A stretch of DNA of 64,000 bases from Acridotheres tristis (GCA_037013685.1 CM072884.1:104707548-104771547); one strand, 5' to 3'; positions 13,618-27,356 are shown, numbered from the stretch's first letter. The notes: a model not told the origin generated them from the letters alone. Translations and numbers: made by a program.

Positions 13618-13929
13618 GGAGATTGCAACAACATGGGAGTTGGGGTCTCTCTCAAGTAAGAAGTGATAGGAGAGAAGAAACTGCCTCAAGTTGTGCCAGG
13701 GGAGTTTACAACTCCATATTAGAAAAGAGTTCTTCACCAGGGAAGTTGTCAAGCTCTGGAATAGGCTGCTCAGGGATTGAATCACTATCCCTAGAGCTAT
13801 TTAAAAGACATGTAGATGTAGCCCTTAGGGACATGGCTTAGAGACATGGCTGGACTTGGCAGTGGTGTGTTAAAAATTGTACTCAATGTTTGTAAAGATC
13901 TCTTCCAACCTAAATGATTCTACGATTCA
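13618..13929 (+). mobile_element. CR1 non-LTR retrotransposon, 3' fragment
   Basis: The segment reads through CR1 landmarks in sense order: TCTCAAGTAAGAAGTGATAGG, then GTTGTGCCAGGGGAG, GGGATTGAATCACTATCCC, TATTTAAAAGACATGTAGATG, GGGACATGGCTTAG, a partly corrupted GGACTTGGCAGTG, TCTCTTCCAACCTAAATGAT, and the tail TTCTACGATTCAC. It belongs to a different CR1 subfamily from the copy near 4.3 kb, because it carries the LFKRHVD-type and 'GGACTTGGCAGTG' 3' UTR. It is 5' truncated, with roughly 310 bases left. A short duplication of GACATGGCT (near 13830-13850) interrupts the usual order. Confidence 0.92.
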
Positions 13930-16900
13930 CAAATTCATCCACAAAGGTCTCTTTTTTGTTATCATTTAAAAGCTTCCAAAAGCCTTCCCTGTCCATGTTT
14001 TCTCAAAACAGTGTTTGTGTTTGACACTTCCCCTAGACTGCCAGCAGGCAGGAAGCATTTTGTGGTTCCTGAACACTTGGATAACACTTTGCAGATTGTG
14101 GATTCCACCTGCAGCTAAAGATATGACAACATAGAATCTCCCCATTTTCCCAAATGGGAAATATATAATGCATTATGAATGTGTCTCTTCCTGTGATCTT
14201 TGAAGTAACCTCTGATTTTTTTAAATGGAATCTCTTACTATATTATTCAGCACACAGTATTTACAATCTCCAGTAGATCTCACATCATATACATGCTACA
14301 GGATATAAATATACAGTTCTATAATGAAAACTGCATTACCCAAGTAGTCGGGGCATGTTGAGTGGACACTTTGCCATTGATATTCTTTTAATAGAAGTGT
14401 TTTAGAACTTTAGTGGGGCAATAAATTTGCAAAATGCCTACAACTCTGGATTCAAATGAGGATCATCACAGGCCTGAAAAGATAGAGCCCTTACTGTGAT
14501 ATTTCCATGGCTTTGGTAGCTGAGTACTAGTGGCCCATAAAGAGCATTCTTTAGCCCTGTGTAACAGAGGCTACTTGAGAGGTCATTTATGTCACATAAG
14601 GCTGAAACCTTATGCCTTGCTCTCTAACTTCTTCTCCCAAACCTGCAGTACTTCAGCTCCATTTGTTTCCCCTGCTCTACATATCACTCAAATCAGTTTG
14701 ATATTTTCAGTGACTACAAAACTTGCAATATAAAGTATGAAACGTATATGAAGTATCTCACAATACACATTTTAAATATGTGCTGCACCCATGTTTTCCC
14801 AGGCTGTCCAAGCAATTTTTTTCCTAAATACTACACAGACATCTAATAAGGTTTGTCTAATTCTTCATTTTTCATAAATATAATAAGGAAAACAGGCCTC
14901 TCCACATTAGAGATATTAAAGAGAGTTTAAATATATGCTCTAATCAACAACAATTTAATATGTTGGAGTAGCGTTATAAATTGTTCAGGCATTTTTTATT
15001 TCTTTTTTTTTTTCTTTTTCGTGAGCAGCTTTGTCTCCTGTTTTTAATTTCAGTCACAAACCATGAGAATCATGTGCCTGAACCCAGATACAGAGCTCCA
15101 GTTTTCACATCTACCAGCCCTGTGTGGCTGCCTCAGGCACTCAAAGTGTATGAAATGGCAAAAGGTGTCAGCTTTTGGAGAAATTAAGTTACCCTTTGAT
15201 GAAAGCCTTCTAAAAAGTTGAATAAGTGGAGCCTTGAGAGCCAAATAGTATTTTGACACTCAACTGAAAAAGATTCATGGATAGTAATTTTTTTATAACT
15301 CATGTTACAACAGTGAATCATTCTAAGCAGCCCTATCTATGGGAATTTTAGGGTGCCTTCACTACTAGTACATTAAAAGATTTGCCCTCCATTTCATCCA
15401 GGTGCATGATACTGTGAATGTGTTTCCATGTGCTCAAGTGAGACAAGCAGACACACAAACTTTCTTTTAAGAGGAAGTGTTGTACCACAGGGTGTGTGTT
15501 GATTATAGATACACTGGAAGAATACACAGCACAGATCCCAGATTTCTTGGCTTTCTGGGTTTCATGACATGGCTGCCTTACTATTCCAGACCATTTGTGC
15601 AAGCTTTATAAAAGTACCACAGACGTCAAGTCCTGCTCACCCTTGGTTAAACATCCAAATTTTGAAAATGAAAGAGGAGGAAATTCTGCCAAGGTTTTTC
15701 TCTGAATGACAAATCCTTGGAGGGCCATTGTTATGGTCCTCTGTCAAAGAACCAATAAAAATTAACACATAGAAAAGATGATAGAAACAAACATAAAGCA
15801 CCATAATGGAAAATCCTTATTTAAAGTTGTGCAGTTAAGAACCTTGTAAATTCAGTGTGGTCCCCTTGGCTGTAATTCTAGCTAAGAAATAGATAGAATT
15901 TTCAGGTTGCAGTTTCAGTTTTCTTATTTCCTGAACAGAGTTACAAGTTAATCTCCTCTAGGTTACCAGTGAGCAGAGAAAGGGATTATGAAATTACCCT
16001 ACATAGCACCCAAGTTTAATACACAATGCAGTATATTCAGGTAATATACTCTTAGTGTTTCAACTACAGTTAAAACACTACATGATTTATATGAAGAGGG
16101 TGTTTTGTCCAGACCAGTGAATGATTAGTTATTTGTCCCTTGAAGAATTTGGGCAGCAACAATGTCTACAGTGAAGCTTCCAAGGCAGGAAGATTCTCTA
16201 CTCAAATTAGGCATAAGACATTCACTGAAATACCACAGTCTGAATTTTTATTAGAGAAAGCTCAGTGTTATGAAAATCTAATTACCTTAAACAAAGTATA
16301 AACGACTAGATCCTTTAATAATGCAGTAAAGTGTATACCTGCATTGGTATATGAGGTTTTTTATAGAAGCTGAGGAGATGAACATTCTGAGCGTGTCTGG
16401 GGCAGGTTTCTGAAACTGTCCTTTAAAGCACACCCCTCATTAGCAAACTATGCTACTTGTCTTTATCATGCATTGGGTTTCTAAATCTCAAAAAAAAATA
16501 TTACCTTACTGTAATAGGAAAAAACTGAAATAAAAGAAATGTAAATTTCTACAATTACATCTTTTATTATTTTTTCTCCCTGAAAATACTCTTGTTACAG
16601 AAACTTGCCATAATACTACTCAGCAGAAAAAATATACAAAAAATTTAGAATTTATTACTATGATGATATTAATTAGTTCCATCATAAAATGTTGCATCCT
16701 TTTTCAGGTGAAACATTATCTTTGAACTACTCTTAGCTTTTATGCTATGCTTTCAGTTATTGCTTTAGAATTTTATGTATTTGATCTAAGTTCTGCATTT
16801 TCTGTCATAAAAAAAGCACGCATTAAATATTTTTGGGGGTTTAAGTCGGTTAATTTGAGTATAATTAATTCCAGTTTATGACCGTACATGTAATTTGATA

Positions 16901-17900
16901 CTTTAAATGAGGTTTCAATTAAATTGCAGGTCCTTTGTGAAGATGGACTTCGGAACTGCTATTTCCAGAATTTCTGTGTTGTAAAAATATTCTTGAACTT
17001 GAAAGGAATCAAGAGAGTGATGTTCCACATCAGCGGAATAAAATGCAAAGGCTTCAATAGAACACAATTATTAATAAAACAAAAATTAATAACATCTGTC
17101 ATTATTAAAAAATAAAATCATCTTTTTCACTGTTTTATTGCTTAGTATGTCTTTACTAGCCACATATGAGGACCAGGTAAAAAATCCTTAAACCTGGTAA
17201 TTTCAATATGCATAGAGGAATCTTATTTTCTAAAGTTATCTTTCCAAATTAATAACTCCAGAGGTAAATTATAAGCAGTCATGCTTATAATGCTGCTGTA
17301 GAATATAATTATCTGGAGGGAAAAAAGTCTGGAAAAAGGGGATTGCCAAAATGTCCAAGTAAACGGGTTAATTTCTTTCACCAAACTAAGTGCAAATTTC
17401 AATACACCCATCAGAAAGCAAGTTTCTTCCATTATGTTCTGAACCTCAAATAGTATGAGAAGCCTTATGTTCACTAGTTTGGCACACTGACCTAAGTATA
17501 TCTGAGATAAACCCAAGGGACCTAGTGACAGCAAGATATCACGTAAATGAAAATGACAACTTGCAACTTAGAATTCTAAGAAGAAAGTATGAACATTTCA
17601 CCTTTCCCTGTAATCCCCTGAGATACAATAAGTATGATTTTTGCCCGTAAGTATAACTGAGAGCACACGAAGTTAAATCTCACCCACTATAATTAACTCT
17701 TACAGCCACTAAAATTTGAGATACTGAAATTATGTGACATGACAGTTAAATAATTGTTATTTTGCTGTAATGTTCCAAACAGTGAAGGTTTTGATTGGAA
17801 GAACATCCTTCCCCTGGAACTATTTAAAAAAAAAATCTCCAAGATGATAAGGAGAGATTAAATGCTGGAATCTTTAATTTGAAAACATGCTTCCTCATTA
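13930..17900. other. AT-rich non-coding DNA, no gene seen
   Basis: No recognised transposon and no supported gene. One weak exon-like block is described separately at 16918-16985. The remaining reading frames are short and lie in A/T-rich text. Confidence 0.55.
16918..16985 (+). other. Weak exon-like block (acceptor, short open frame, donor)
   Basis: A splice-acceptor-like string (TTTCAATTAAATTGCAG ending at 16929) is followed by an open frame reading VLCEDGLRNCYFQNFCV. A possible donor GTAAAA follows near 16981. The short peptide looks more protein-like than its neighbours. However, the donor is poor, the polypyrimidine tract is weak, and the frame also stays open past the donor into unrelated AT-rich text. 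It could easily be chance. No family is recognised. Confidence 0.12.
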
Positions 17901-18068
17901 ATCATAAAATCACAGAATCATTTAAATTTGAAAAGACCTCTGAGATCATTGAGTCCAACCATTAACCCAGCACTGCCAAGCCCCCCAATAAATCATGCCC
18001 CAGGCATGGTCTACATGTCTGAAATATCTCCAGGGATAATGATTCAGCCAATTCCAGGACAGCAAGGA
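17901..18068 (-). mobile_element. CR1 non-LTR retrotransposon, short 3' fragment, minus strand
   Basis: The plus strand shows the reverse complement of a CR1 3' end. The tail ATCACAGAATCATTTAAATTT is at the left, followed by AAAAGACCTCTGAGATCATTG, AGTCCAACCATTAACCCAGC, ACTGCCAAG and CTCCAGGGATAATGATTCAGC. It is the same subfamily type as the copy at 13.6-13.9 kb but in the opposite direction. Homology fades near 18068, where the expected continuation is lost. The 78-codon plus-strand frame across it is an antisense artefact of the repeat. Confidence 0.9.
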
Positions 18069-21000
18069 ATAATTGGGAGTTCAAACCAGATGCTGGGTCA
18101 GACCTTTCTGCTGATGCTGAATCCTCAACCCCTTGGCATTTCTTCATTCTACAAGACCCAGTGACATCCTTAGACAGAATAAGCCAGAGATAAACGGGCT
18201 TTGAATTAGCACAAATGACACAGAAGCATATCTGTTGAAGGCATGCAAAAAATTCTTGCATATTCACATAACTATTGCTATCAGTACCCCATTTGTATTT
18301 CTCTGTTATTTGTACTGGAATGATACCTCATGCTCACTGGGCACTGCATCTTCTCCACAGTGTCACAGGGAAAAATTACTCCTCACAGCAAAGAAAAAAT
18401 AATATTCTTAATGAATTTGAACAGTTATTTTGTTAAATGCCCTGGCATCTACACTAAAAGTTGCTCTTTAAATCCTGTAAAAATATTGTATATTGGACTT
18501 TAAGAAGAATAAAATCTGTTGCAAAGATCTGAGAATCAAATAGCTTTCCTAATGTAAAATCACTGATAATTGGAAACAGAAACAAAATAGAAACTAAGCA
18601 ACAATGAAAAAAATTTTCAAGATCCATTCCTCACACTATATAGTCATGTATATATGTATATACTGTGCTCTGTAAATTAAATCCATAGTAAAGGAAGTAT
18701 TATACCAGAACTATATCCATTCTCATGTATAAAAGAATAAAATTGTAAAGAAAGATTAATATAATTCTTAAAAAGAAAAGTCGGCATTTTTTTACAGTAA
18801 TTTAGAAGTGTACAGAAAAAAATATCATTTATACCATAGTCTAATGTACTGTGCATTTAATGTACCTTAGAAATTCTAAGGAGGACATCTTCTTTTACCA
18901 AATCTATGTCTCCAGATATATTATATTGACTGTGGATAAAAAGATAAACCAGCTTATTATGTGTGTTAAAATTACCTTCAATACACATGTACTACATCAT
19001 GCAATAACATGAAATTACATCTTCATTGCTAGTGAAAAAAAACTATTGCTAATCAATCTTTCAATATATTTTATGGCCTACATCTCTGTTCTTTTTAAGA
19101 CAGTATTTTGGAGTTGTCACCATTTTGTTAACTAAAAGCATTTGCAGTTATCATATAACTTGCAGTTGTGTGGCATTTTTTTAACATATTTTACTTGGAA
19201 ATTTCCGTGGCACCAATGAACTATGTGTTGTCAGATGCCATATTTTTAATGACAGACTGATATACCGAAATGCTAAATTTGAAGTCTGTGTCTCACTCAT
19301 TTTGTCTGAAACTGAAGAAATTAAGGAGTTATGCTCTGAACAATCTTCAGTTTGTGTTCTCTTGAGACAAACATCATCATGGAAGCTACTCAAGTACTCA
19401 AAAACCCGGCAGTTTGAGGTGTCACTTTGAATGTCTAGTTAGAGTTGACTACAAGGTCAGAAGTTACTGCAAGGAAAAAATTATTTTAACAGAATAGCCA
19501 ATGACATAACTTCTGACTGATGACTTATCCCTAGATCTTGGGAGGTTTACTGATAAATCTATAAGGACAAACTTTGACAAGTCAGTCAGTGATTACACTT
19601 GACACCATTTCAGGCAAAATGTTAATCCCAAAGGTCGACTCCTTATAACAGTTTACATTTCCTTAACTATTGCCTGTTCCTCCTTTAGGCTCTTTTCTGA
19701 CTACAGATTTCTTTCTCTCCAGAGTTCATTGAATAGAGAGAAATAGCATTTATTCTGAGTCACCCAGAGTGTAAGAAGGCTTTATTTTCCCCACCCTCGA
19801 AGAAGTGAGAGATAACTTCTTAAACATGAATGCATTAAAAGGTAACAGCCTTATTGAAAAGAAGTGCCTGATAGTTCAATTTTACTTTTTCAGCTGGGGA
19901 AAAAATACCAAACAACAAAAACAAATGTGTTTTAAATGCCATCTTTCATTGTACTGACTAGTTTCTATTTTCTAGCTTTTCTTAGTTCTGTATATATTTG
20001 CATGTGCATACATTTTACATTCACATCTACACATAATTTACCTTTGTGATGAAACTGCATTCTCATAAAATAAAATAAAAAACATTTCTGCAAAATACCA
20101 TCCAGCACAGCATGCAGGAGTAACAGAAAGGAATAATGATGTAATAGCGAACTTATTTTCAATACCATTTATTTATTCAGGTTTTGTAGCTTGGGGATTT
20201 ACAAAGTCCCTGTTAGTAAATAATTCATGATCCTCATTAGAATCCTTTATTTTTTGCACTGTAGGCAAAAACATATAATTTGCAGTTTGCAAACAATGGA
20301 TAAAGATCAAGTTTCAGCCAGTGCTGTCACCTTCTTTGCCTTTTTTTAGTCTTGGGCTACAAGTGGAACAAGGGTAACAAGGTTAACATCTATTTCCTGA
20401 AAGAATATATTGTTGAACTTTCTTTAATTAAGCCATACCAAATACCAGTGTTACACAGGATATACCATTGTGTGTATTTTGTCTATTTGCATTTCACATA
20501 GTACACACTTTCCTAAAAGAAATTATCTTCTGATGCTAATCATACACATGATTTCAGAAAAATCTGAATACTAAGTATAGGGGTAAGTAGAAAATGATTC
20601 AAGAATCAGCATGGGGCTAATAAAGGCAGTTTATAGCAATTATACTGACACAGTATCTCTTTGTGTAATCAGATAATGTTCTTTTGGAGAAAAGACGGGC
20701 AGTAAGTTACCTGGAGTTCAAGAGACATTATTATGCTAAGCCACCAGAAACCAACAGTATGTGCATTGGGCAAACTGAGTGAACTAGGGCTGACAAACAT
20801 TGAAAAATGTAGCAGGACTATTCCTGATTTATTTCAAGAACAAAATTGAAATTGTACGATTAGATATTTAGTGATTATACAAGTAATAAGAGCGCACTGA
20901 TGAAATATTTTCGACACTAAGTTACTAGAACAGAAAGGAGTTAGAATGCCAATCTTGAAGGAACTGCCCAATCTACATCATTAGAGTCACAAAAATAGAA

Positions 21001-24000
21001 CTTATACTGCAATTTCTGTCATAATGACAAAACTGAAGGAAAAATAAGCAGAACAAAGCATAGCTGCATATAGAAAACAAACCACTCTCAGCTCTGAATA
21101 TACTGAAAAAGAATTCAACAAAACACTTTTTTGCTCTGAGGGGAGAAAAATTAATAATGGTGCTGATAACATATTCATGGAGATAAAGTTGAATGCAACT
21201 TATATTGCTAGTACTTGTATATTTTGAACTAAAGCAATAGTTTATTCTAAATGAATAAGCAGATGCAATCAGTTTTATGAAAAGCCACTAGTTTCCTGCC
21301 CTGCTCAAAGATTGAAACATAGCTTAAACATTAGTCATAGAAAACTGGGTTGTACTCACATTTTTAATAATATATAATTTATCACCAACTGGATTTTGTG
21401 TTTGTGTATGCAGTTGTTTGGGGTTTTTTTCCTGTGAACAACAAGACACTCCTGTATCTGGTGGTCTTAACAAAAAGTGCAAGCAGAATATTAAATATTT
21501 TGGGTTTCTTTTTTTTGTAATGCAGACAAACATCCATCCATATAAAAATACTCAGAACTTGTCACCCTAAAGCTACCTGTTTCCCTTAGAAATGAAAGAT
21601 TTTTTTATTATTTTATTTTGAAGAAAAGCAATATAAGCAGATTTAAAACCCCAAAAACACAAACTACAATATTTGTACTCAAGAAAGTTGTCCTGGTGAA
21701 AATATTTTAAAAGCACTAATACAAATATGTGCTTAGAGCCACTGAAAGCAGTGATGTAGAAAATGTGTGTGGACAGAAATGTGAGGAAGGACGCATTAAG
21801 GACAGGGGCTGCACATACATTTTTCTTGGAGACTCCAGCACCTCATCATCTTAAAGGTGTCACAACCCAGCCCAAGACGAGAAACCCACGGTGTTCAAAC
21901 CTCCTCTGCCTTCATTTTGTGCGTGCAATCTCCTGAAATCATGACACTAACCAGGTGCTGTCTTTTTGGCATTTAACTTATATACATGTGCAGTATTGAT
22001 GGGGTAATCCTTGGCAAGGGTCCACAAGGCTTTAGAACAGAATAACACACAGGAAAAATGAATTTGTGAGGTTATTCATCAAATCTTTCAGAGCAGTAAC
22101 ACATGGCAGCAAAATAAAAATATAGCCACACTGTTAATACTTTATAATGTCCACGATATTAATTTCTGACCGATGTCAACATTTCAGTAGGCTGCCAACA
22201 GAATTAATTAAGCAAAGGATACACTGAAAAGAAGAGAAAAATCTTGAAAATGTTAGAATGAAAAATTTCAGAACAGGAGGATAACAAAAGTGCGTTTGGA
22301 TGAGGGGATGGAGGTTGTCTCACTACAGAAATTTTGCATAAAGTGGATATTTTAAGTCAAATTGCAGCAAGACATGGACAGAAAACAGTGAGACTTGACC
22401 AGCAATGATTTTAGAGGATTCTTAGTCCATGTTTTTGCTTAAAAATAGCTAAAGAAGGAAAAAAACCAATGCCTTGACTAAAACGTTTTCTCTTCATTCT
22501 TTCTTGGGAGTAATAAGTAAAAATGTTGTTCAAGCCGAATACTATATAACAATTTAATTATTTTAAAAAATATTGAAATTATTTCAGCATCAAGTAACAG
22601 TAAAACTCAGTTTATACTCTATTCTGACTGAAAGACAGAAAGATAAGAAAAATCAGAGAAGAGAAAATTAGAAGCAGGAGAAAGATGAAATGAATATTCA
22701 GTTTAGCTTTTCGTTTTGATTAACCTGTAGACAGGAGCTCAAAGGCTCTGCTAGAATTTATAAAGGTTTGAAAGACAGATGAATCTTTGCACTTCCTTCA
22801 GCTGAAATACTGAACCCAGTTTCAAACACTGTGCCTCAAGAAAGATGGAGAGTTGTAACCCTAGTGAAGAGGCAGCAGAAAAGAAGAAAAGATCAGAGAC
22901 CTAGAAAACATAACCCATGTCCTGCAAAAGAAAAGAGGAAGAAATAGGTTTAATTACATAAAGGATCATTGGAAAAAGGATGGGAATAATATGCATAAAA
23001 CATTAACAGACTTTTAAATTTGGCAAGAAGATTTCATGTTAGGTATTACGAAAAACGTCCAACCTCTGAAGTAGCAAAGCTGTAGAAATGATTGGAAAGG
23101 CTGTGATCTGCTCAAAGAGAAAGATAAAAGACTGTGAGAAAAGAATCTGGTTCAGTGATACTGTGGCAAGGAGTAAAGGAATTGGATTGATTTTCAGGAT
23201 CCCATCCAGCTCCAGGGATTTTTTTACATTTTAGACAAGTTAAGAGACACCAAAAACAATTAATCAAACTTAACAATTAAGAGATGTTCGCTATAACTGA
23301 AATCTTGGATGCATACAGAATTTTTACAATTAGCCATTTTAAATCACTTTTATATGTCTATTAACACAGACCCAATGCCTTTACATTAATGAAAAGAAAT
23401 AGGGAATCAATTCCAATTTTATTTTATTATATATAAGTTTGCACTACTCTAATTCAGCATTAATTTAAATTTTTAGACATTTTTTTAAACAAAAACAGGC
23501 TGCAATAGCTGCACTACAGTCATAACTTGTTGCAATCGACTTGGATTTTTTAATGATTTTTATCTTTGACATGACAGACTTCAAGGGCTTTTTGTGCTAT
23601 TAAATGCTGTTGGGATAATTGACATTAACTATAAATTCTTAGAAAAAGTCATGAACTTTATCACAACAGCTGAGCTGCCCCTTCTTTACTATATCCATTT
23701 ACTAAAAATTCCAACTTCAGAATCAGAGAGAAAATATCAATTTCTATTTTTTCTAAAGCACATATTTTAGCACTAAGCCTAGACTCACTGTCATATATTT
23801 GATTCTCACTTGTCAGGTAGCTGTAGAAAGGCTTCAATAGATATTTGTCAAAAATTTTAAATTGTATCTTCAACTACATGCTGAGGACCAGATTTTACCA
23901 AAAGCTTGAGAGATCCTAAGTCCAACTTTGCATCTTATAAAAAGCATAACTTTTCTTCTCCACAATTATGAAAGGTGATATTTTTAGATGTGCATTTTCA

Positions 24001-25188
24001 AAGATAAATATGTTACTGTTCAATTATCCCACAACAAAAAGCACCAGGCACTGCTCTCGGTCTTTATCATTAACCTGGGACATGAAATATTTCCTTGTCC
24101 TCAGGTCTAATTCTTTGCCTCTGCAGTGAAGAAACATAACGTTGATATAAACCATCAGTCCATATCTTCTTTCTGATATCCTGATTTCTACACAAAATAA
24201 AACATGTAACATTCACCAGAATGGGTTCCATTTCTCAGTCAATTCCCTAGTCTGGATAATTGTAGTTTAGGATTTGAGACTCACTTAGAACTACACCAGC
24301 TCCCAAACAGAAGTACTGACTGGCAGTTAAAAAGTCATGGGTAACAACAAAAGAAAACAATAAATATTCACATATTATTTCCAACCATCAATTATAATGT
24401 CCTTTTCCTAATTAAAAATGTGTGGATTTTTTTTTCATGTATAAAGCTCATCTTCATATTGCAAAGAACTAAATCCTCATTCTGGTCCGTTTCTCCATAG
24501 AGATCTGTATAGAAATTCCTTATATACTCATGTGTTCCTTGGCAGGATAAGGCTCTTTCCATTACAAAAATCACTGACCTAAATCACGTTAAAATCCTCT
24601 TCTTCTCTTTGTTAGATGTTTATGCAAAAGAAACTGAACACTCTCTGTTGTCTTGTAGGACTGTTTTGTTGCTGCTTTTACCTTTCAAAGAAGCATTACA
24701 AAACACAGTCTCCAAAATTTTTGCCTTTACTGTTCAAAGTCTGAATCATGATTAACCTTGTCTTTGAAGTACAAGGCACATTTACAATAAAAGACATGAA
24801 GACATTAAAGAAAATAAAAAGTTCTCTTTTTAAGGTGAAAAAGAAAATATTACCATCTCCCTGTGTTACCATCCATTTTTCTGTCAACTGCTTACATTTG
24901 TCAAGTACTCTCAAGATTTTGTAGAATTCCTGAAAAAGGCATTAAATACTATTTCTGTTTTAATCATGAATAAAAGTGGGAATAAGGAAGTAAACTGATT
25001 TGTTTTAGACTACACAGCAAACTGTAGGGCTAGATTTAAAACTCAAAGCAGCTGGCTAGACTTATTGGGAAAAATAAATCATCAGAACAGCAAATTTAAC
25101 AAAACTGGACATTTCCTATGGTTAAGGAGTAACTTCAATTAATTTCTTGCTGGAATTGCCTGACATTTTCTTTTAAAAGTAACCTATG
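18069..25188. other. About 7 kb of AT-rich non-coding DNA, no gene seen
   Basis: No recognised transposon, RNA gene or exon. The part near 21780-21960 is somewhat GC-richer with a few CpGs, but shows no splice signals or repeat landmarks. Purine-rich AGAAA/GAAGA text dominates about 22600-23130. Confidence 0.55.
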
Positions 25189-25408
25189 TCATGGAATCAT
25201 AGAACAGCACAGATTAGAAGAGACTTCAAAAAATCCAATCTTCCATGGGAAAGGGAGCCTTGATGAGATTATCGAGCACCCTGTCCCATCCCAGCTTGAA
25301 AACCTCCACCAATGGGGATTTCAGCATTTCTCTGAGAATTTGTTGCAGTGAATGATTACTTTTACTGTAATAAAGTCTCTTCCTTATGTTGAAATTATAT
25401 CCTGTTTC
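25189..25408 (-). mobile_element. CR1 non-LTR retrotransposon, 3' fragment, minus strand
   Basis: The left edge carries the inverted tail CATGGAATCATAGAAC. It is followed by AGATTAGAAGAGACTTCAAA, CCATGGGAAAGGGAGCCT, TGATGAGATTATCGAGCACC, CTGTCCCATC, TTGAAAACCTCCA and AGTGAATGATTACTTTTACT, in the order expected for an antisense CR1 3' end. This is a third CR1 subfamily type, with the GGGAAAGGGAGCC motif. Homology fades after the TATGTTGAAATTATATCC block near 25400. Confidence 0.9.
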
Positions 25409-26005
25409 ATCTTTTTTTAATTAATAAATGTCTTTGCTCATTCCAAGTATGCTTTTTAAAATAAGTTAAAATGCATGTTATTTTAATTAGTGAAAATGTG
25501 CAAACATTTGAAGTGAAATAAAATTACTCAACACTTAAAACAAAGGAGGTTTTTCATCCTTATTCAGAAAAAGAAAAATTTAAAGTCTCAAATTCTCACA
25601 AAAGAGGGAAATTATTTATCTAATGTTTGGAGCCAGCAGCTGATGTAAGTTTAGGGCTACATACTTTTAAACACTTAGACATGAGTCCACATTTTTGGTT
25701 AAAAAAAGGAACAAGAAAAACTTTCAATTGAGGTTGCCTTTTGAAGTGGCTGTGCTATTTGGTTACATGCATGTTGGCCACATTCCACGGGCTTGCTGCC
25801 ATGATGGTCTCTCCGTGTTGAGAAGCAAATTTTACAATACTAAGGGGTTTAGAAAAGCTTAATATATTTTTCAGAACACAGAAATACAAAAGCTTTTGCA
25901 ATACACTTTTGTATTAATGTCACACAAAAACATCCTTTACACGTGGGAAGTTGAGTACAAACCAAATGTTTCAGTCATGCAAAATGACTTGTTTTCTCTT
26001 ATTAA
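25409..26005. other. AT-rich spacer between two CR1 copies, nothing recognised
   Basis: About 600 bases of AT-rich sequence separate two minus-strand CR1 copies of different subfamilies, so they are independent insertions and not one broken element. I see no gene here. Confidence 0.6.
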
Positions 26006-26388
26006 AGAATCATGGAAAGCCTTGGGTTGGAAGGCACCTTAAAGATCATGTAGTTCCTATACCTTCCACTAGATCAGGTTTCTCAGAGCCACGTCCAGCC
26101 TGGCCTTGAACACTTCCAGGGATGGAGAATCCACAGCTTCTCTGGGCAACCTGTGCCAGTGCCTCACCACTTGAACAATAAAGAATTTATTCCTGACTTC
26201 TAATCTAAGCCTACTCTCAGTTGGAAGCCATTCTCCCTTGTCCTGTCACTACATACTCCTGCAAATAATCCCTCTCCATCTTTCCTTTAAGCTTCATTCA
26301 GGTACTGGAAGGTTATTCCAAAGCCTTCTTTTTCCTAGGCTGAAAAATCCCAACTTTCTCAGTATTTCCTTATCCGTGTTTGTCATGT
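26006..26388 (-). mobile_element. CR1 non-LTR retrotransposon, 3' fragment, minus strand
   Basis: This is the clearest antisense CR1 in the window. The inverted tail AGAATCATGGAAAGCC is followed by TTGGGTTGGAAGGCACCTTA, AAGATCATGTAGTTCC, CTTCCACTAGATCAGG, GGCCTTGAACACTTCCAGGG, ATGGAGAATCCACAGCTTCT, CTGGGCAACCTGTGCCAGTG, CCTCACCACTTG, AAGCCATTCTCCCTTGTCCT, GTCACTAC and AGGTACTGGAAGG. The part encoding the reverse-transcriptase C-terminus is recognisable on the minus strand but degraded. Compared with the usual sequence, about twenty bases after AGTTCC are missing. Confidence 0.94.
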
Positions 26389-27324
26389 CCTAGTGTTTCA
26401 ATTGTATACTAAAATTGAACTTTAGCTGTACAAAGATAATTACAAGTCTAGCTGCATTTAAACTGCTCTACTGTTGTTCCTTTTAGTTAAGAAGGAATTT
26501 TGAAAACATATTTTATGGGGTAGCGGCTGCAGTATAATTATTTATTTGGTAGCCACATTTCTTCAGTCAAAACTAGTAGTGTCAGTCACTGACATTCTTT
26601 CTGCTAAGGATTTACAGTTGTAAGTCACACCAGGTAAGTGAAGCTGCTCTCAGACAGAATGGTTAAATCCTAAAGAGAAGTGCCACAAGGCTCCTGGATC
26701 AACTTGGAACAAACACAGCAAAGATAAACAGGATTTAAACAAGACTGCTGAAGAGTGTTGCCTAAAGTTGTGGTTTTTGTATCAGGACTTGAAAAGCTGA
26801 TTCCTCAAAAAAGAACTACGGTTTGCATATCAAAACCAAGGAAAAAATTCTCAGAATTTCTTGCATAAAAATGCTTGATTGGATACAAAAATCCATAAGC
26901 ATTTTAAAAGAGTCATTAAAATACAAAGTGCCATTAAAACAAACCACAAAGACTATTTTAAATAATCTACTCTTTATCAGAAGAAAGTCAGCTATTTTGA
27001 AAAAAATCCAAACCAAACTAACCCAAAAATACAAATGAAAACACATAAGAGACGTAGATATTTGCAGGCATGACTCTGTGAAAGAGATGTTCATGCATAT
27101 AACACACCTCCATGCATATAAAATGCGACTAATACTGAAACTGAATGCATCAACAACTCAGCAACAAGAGCAAATTGCAACTATGTATTCCCTCTGTCAT
27201 TTCTAGCTTTTCTAAACTCACCTGAAGCACGTAGGTTTCTAACATACCTTCTGCATGCACATTCCATTTCGTTATGTCTGTGAATATTTACTGGTTTTAG
27301 AATGTGGTTAATATTTCCTTAAAA

Positions 27325-27356
27325 TAGAATGTATTTATATGCATAAATACATTCTA
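27325..27356. repeat. Perfect 14-bp inverted repeat with 4-base loop
   Basis: Arm 27325-27338 (TAGAATGTATTTAT) is the exact reverse complement of arm 27343-27356 (ATAAATACATTCTA), with ATGC between them. It could form a short AT-rich hairpin or cruciform. No target-site duplication or longer terminal repeat is visible, so a transposon origin is not supported. Confidence 0.9.

Noticed and set aside
17928..18164. 78-codon plus-strand frame (MKRPLRSLSPTINP...)
   Set aside because: It lies antisense to a CR1 3' fragment and continues into unrelated sequence. It is a repeat artefact.
25189..26388. The two neighbouring minus-strand CR1 pieces as one interrupted element
   Set aside because: Both contain their own 3' tail and belong to different subfamily types, so they are separate insertions.
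27325..27356. Inverted repeat as a microRNA precursor
   Set aside because: The stem is only 14 bp, almost all A/T, with a 4-base loop. It is too short for a pre-miRNA.
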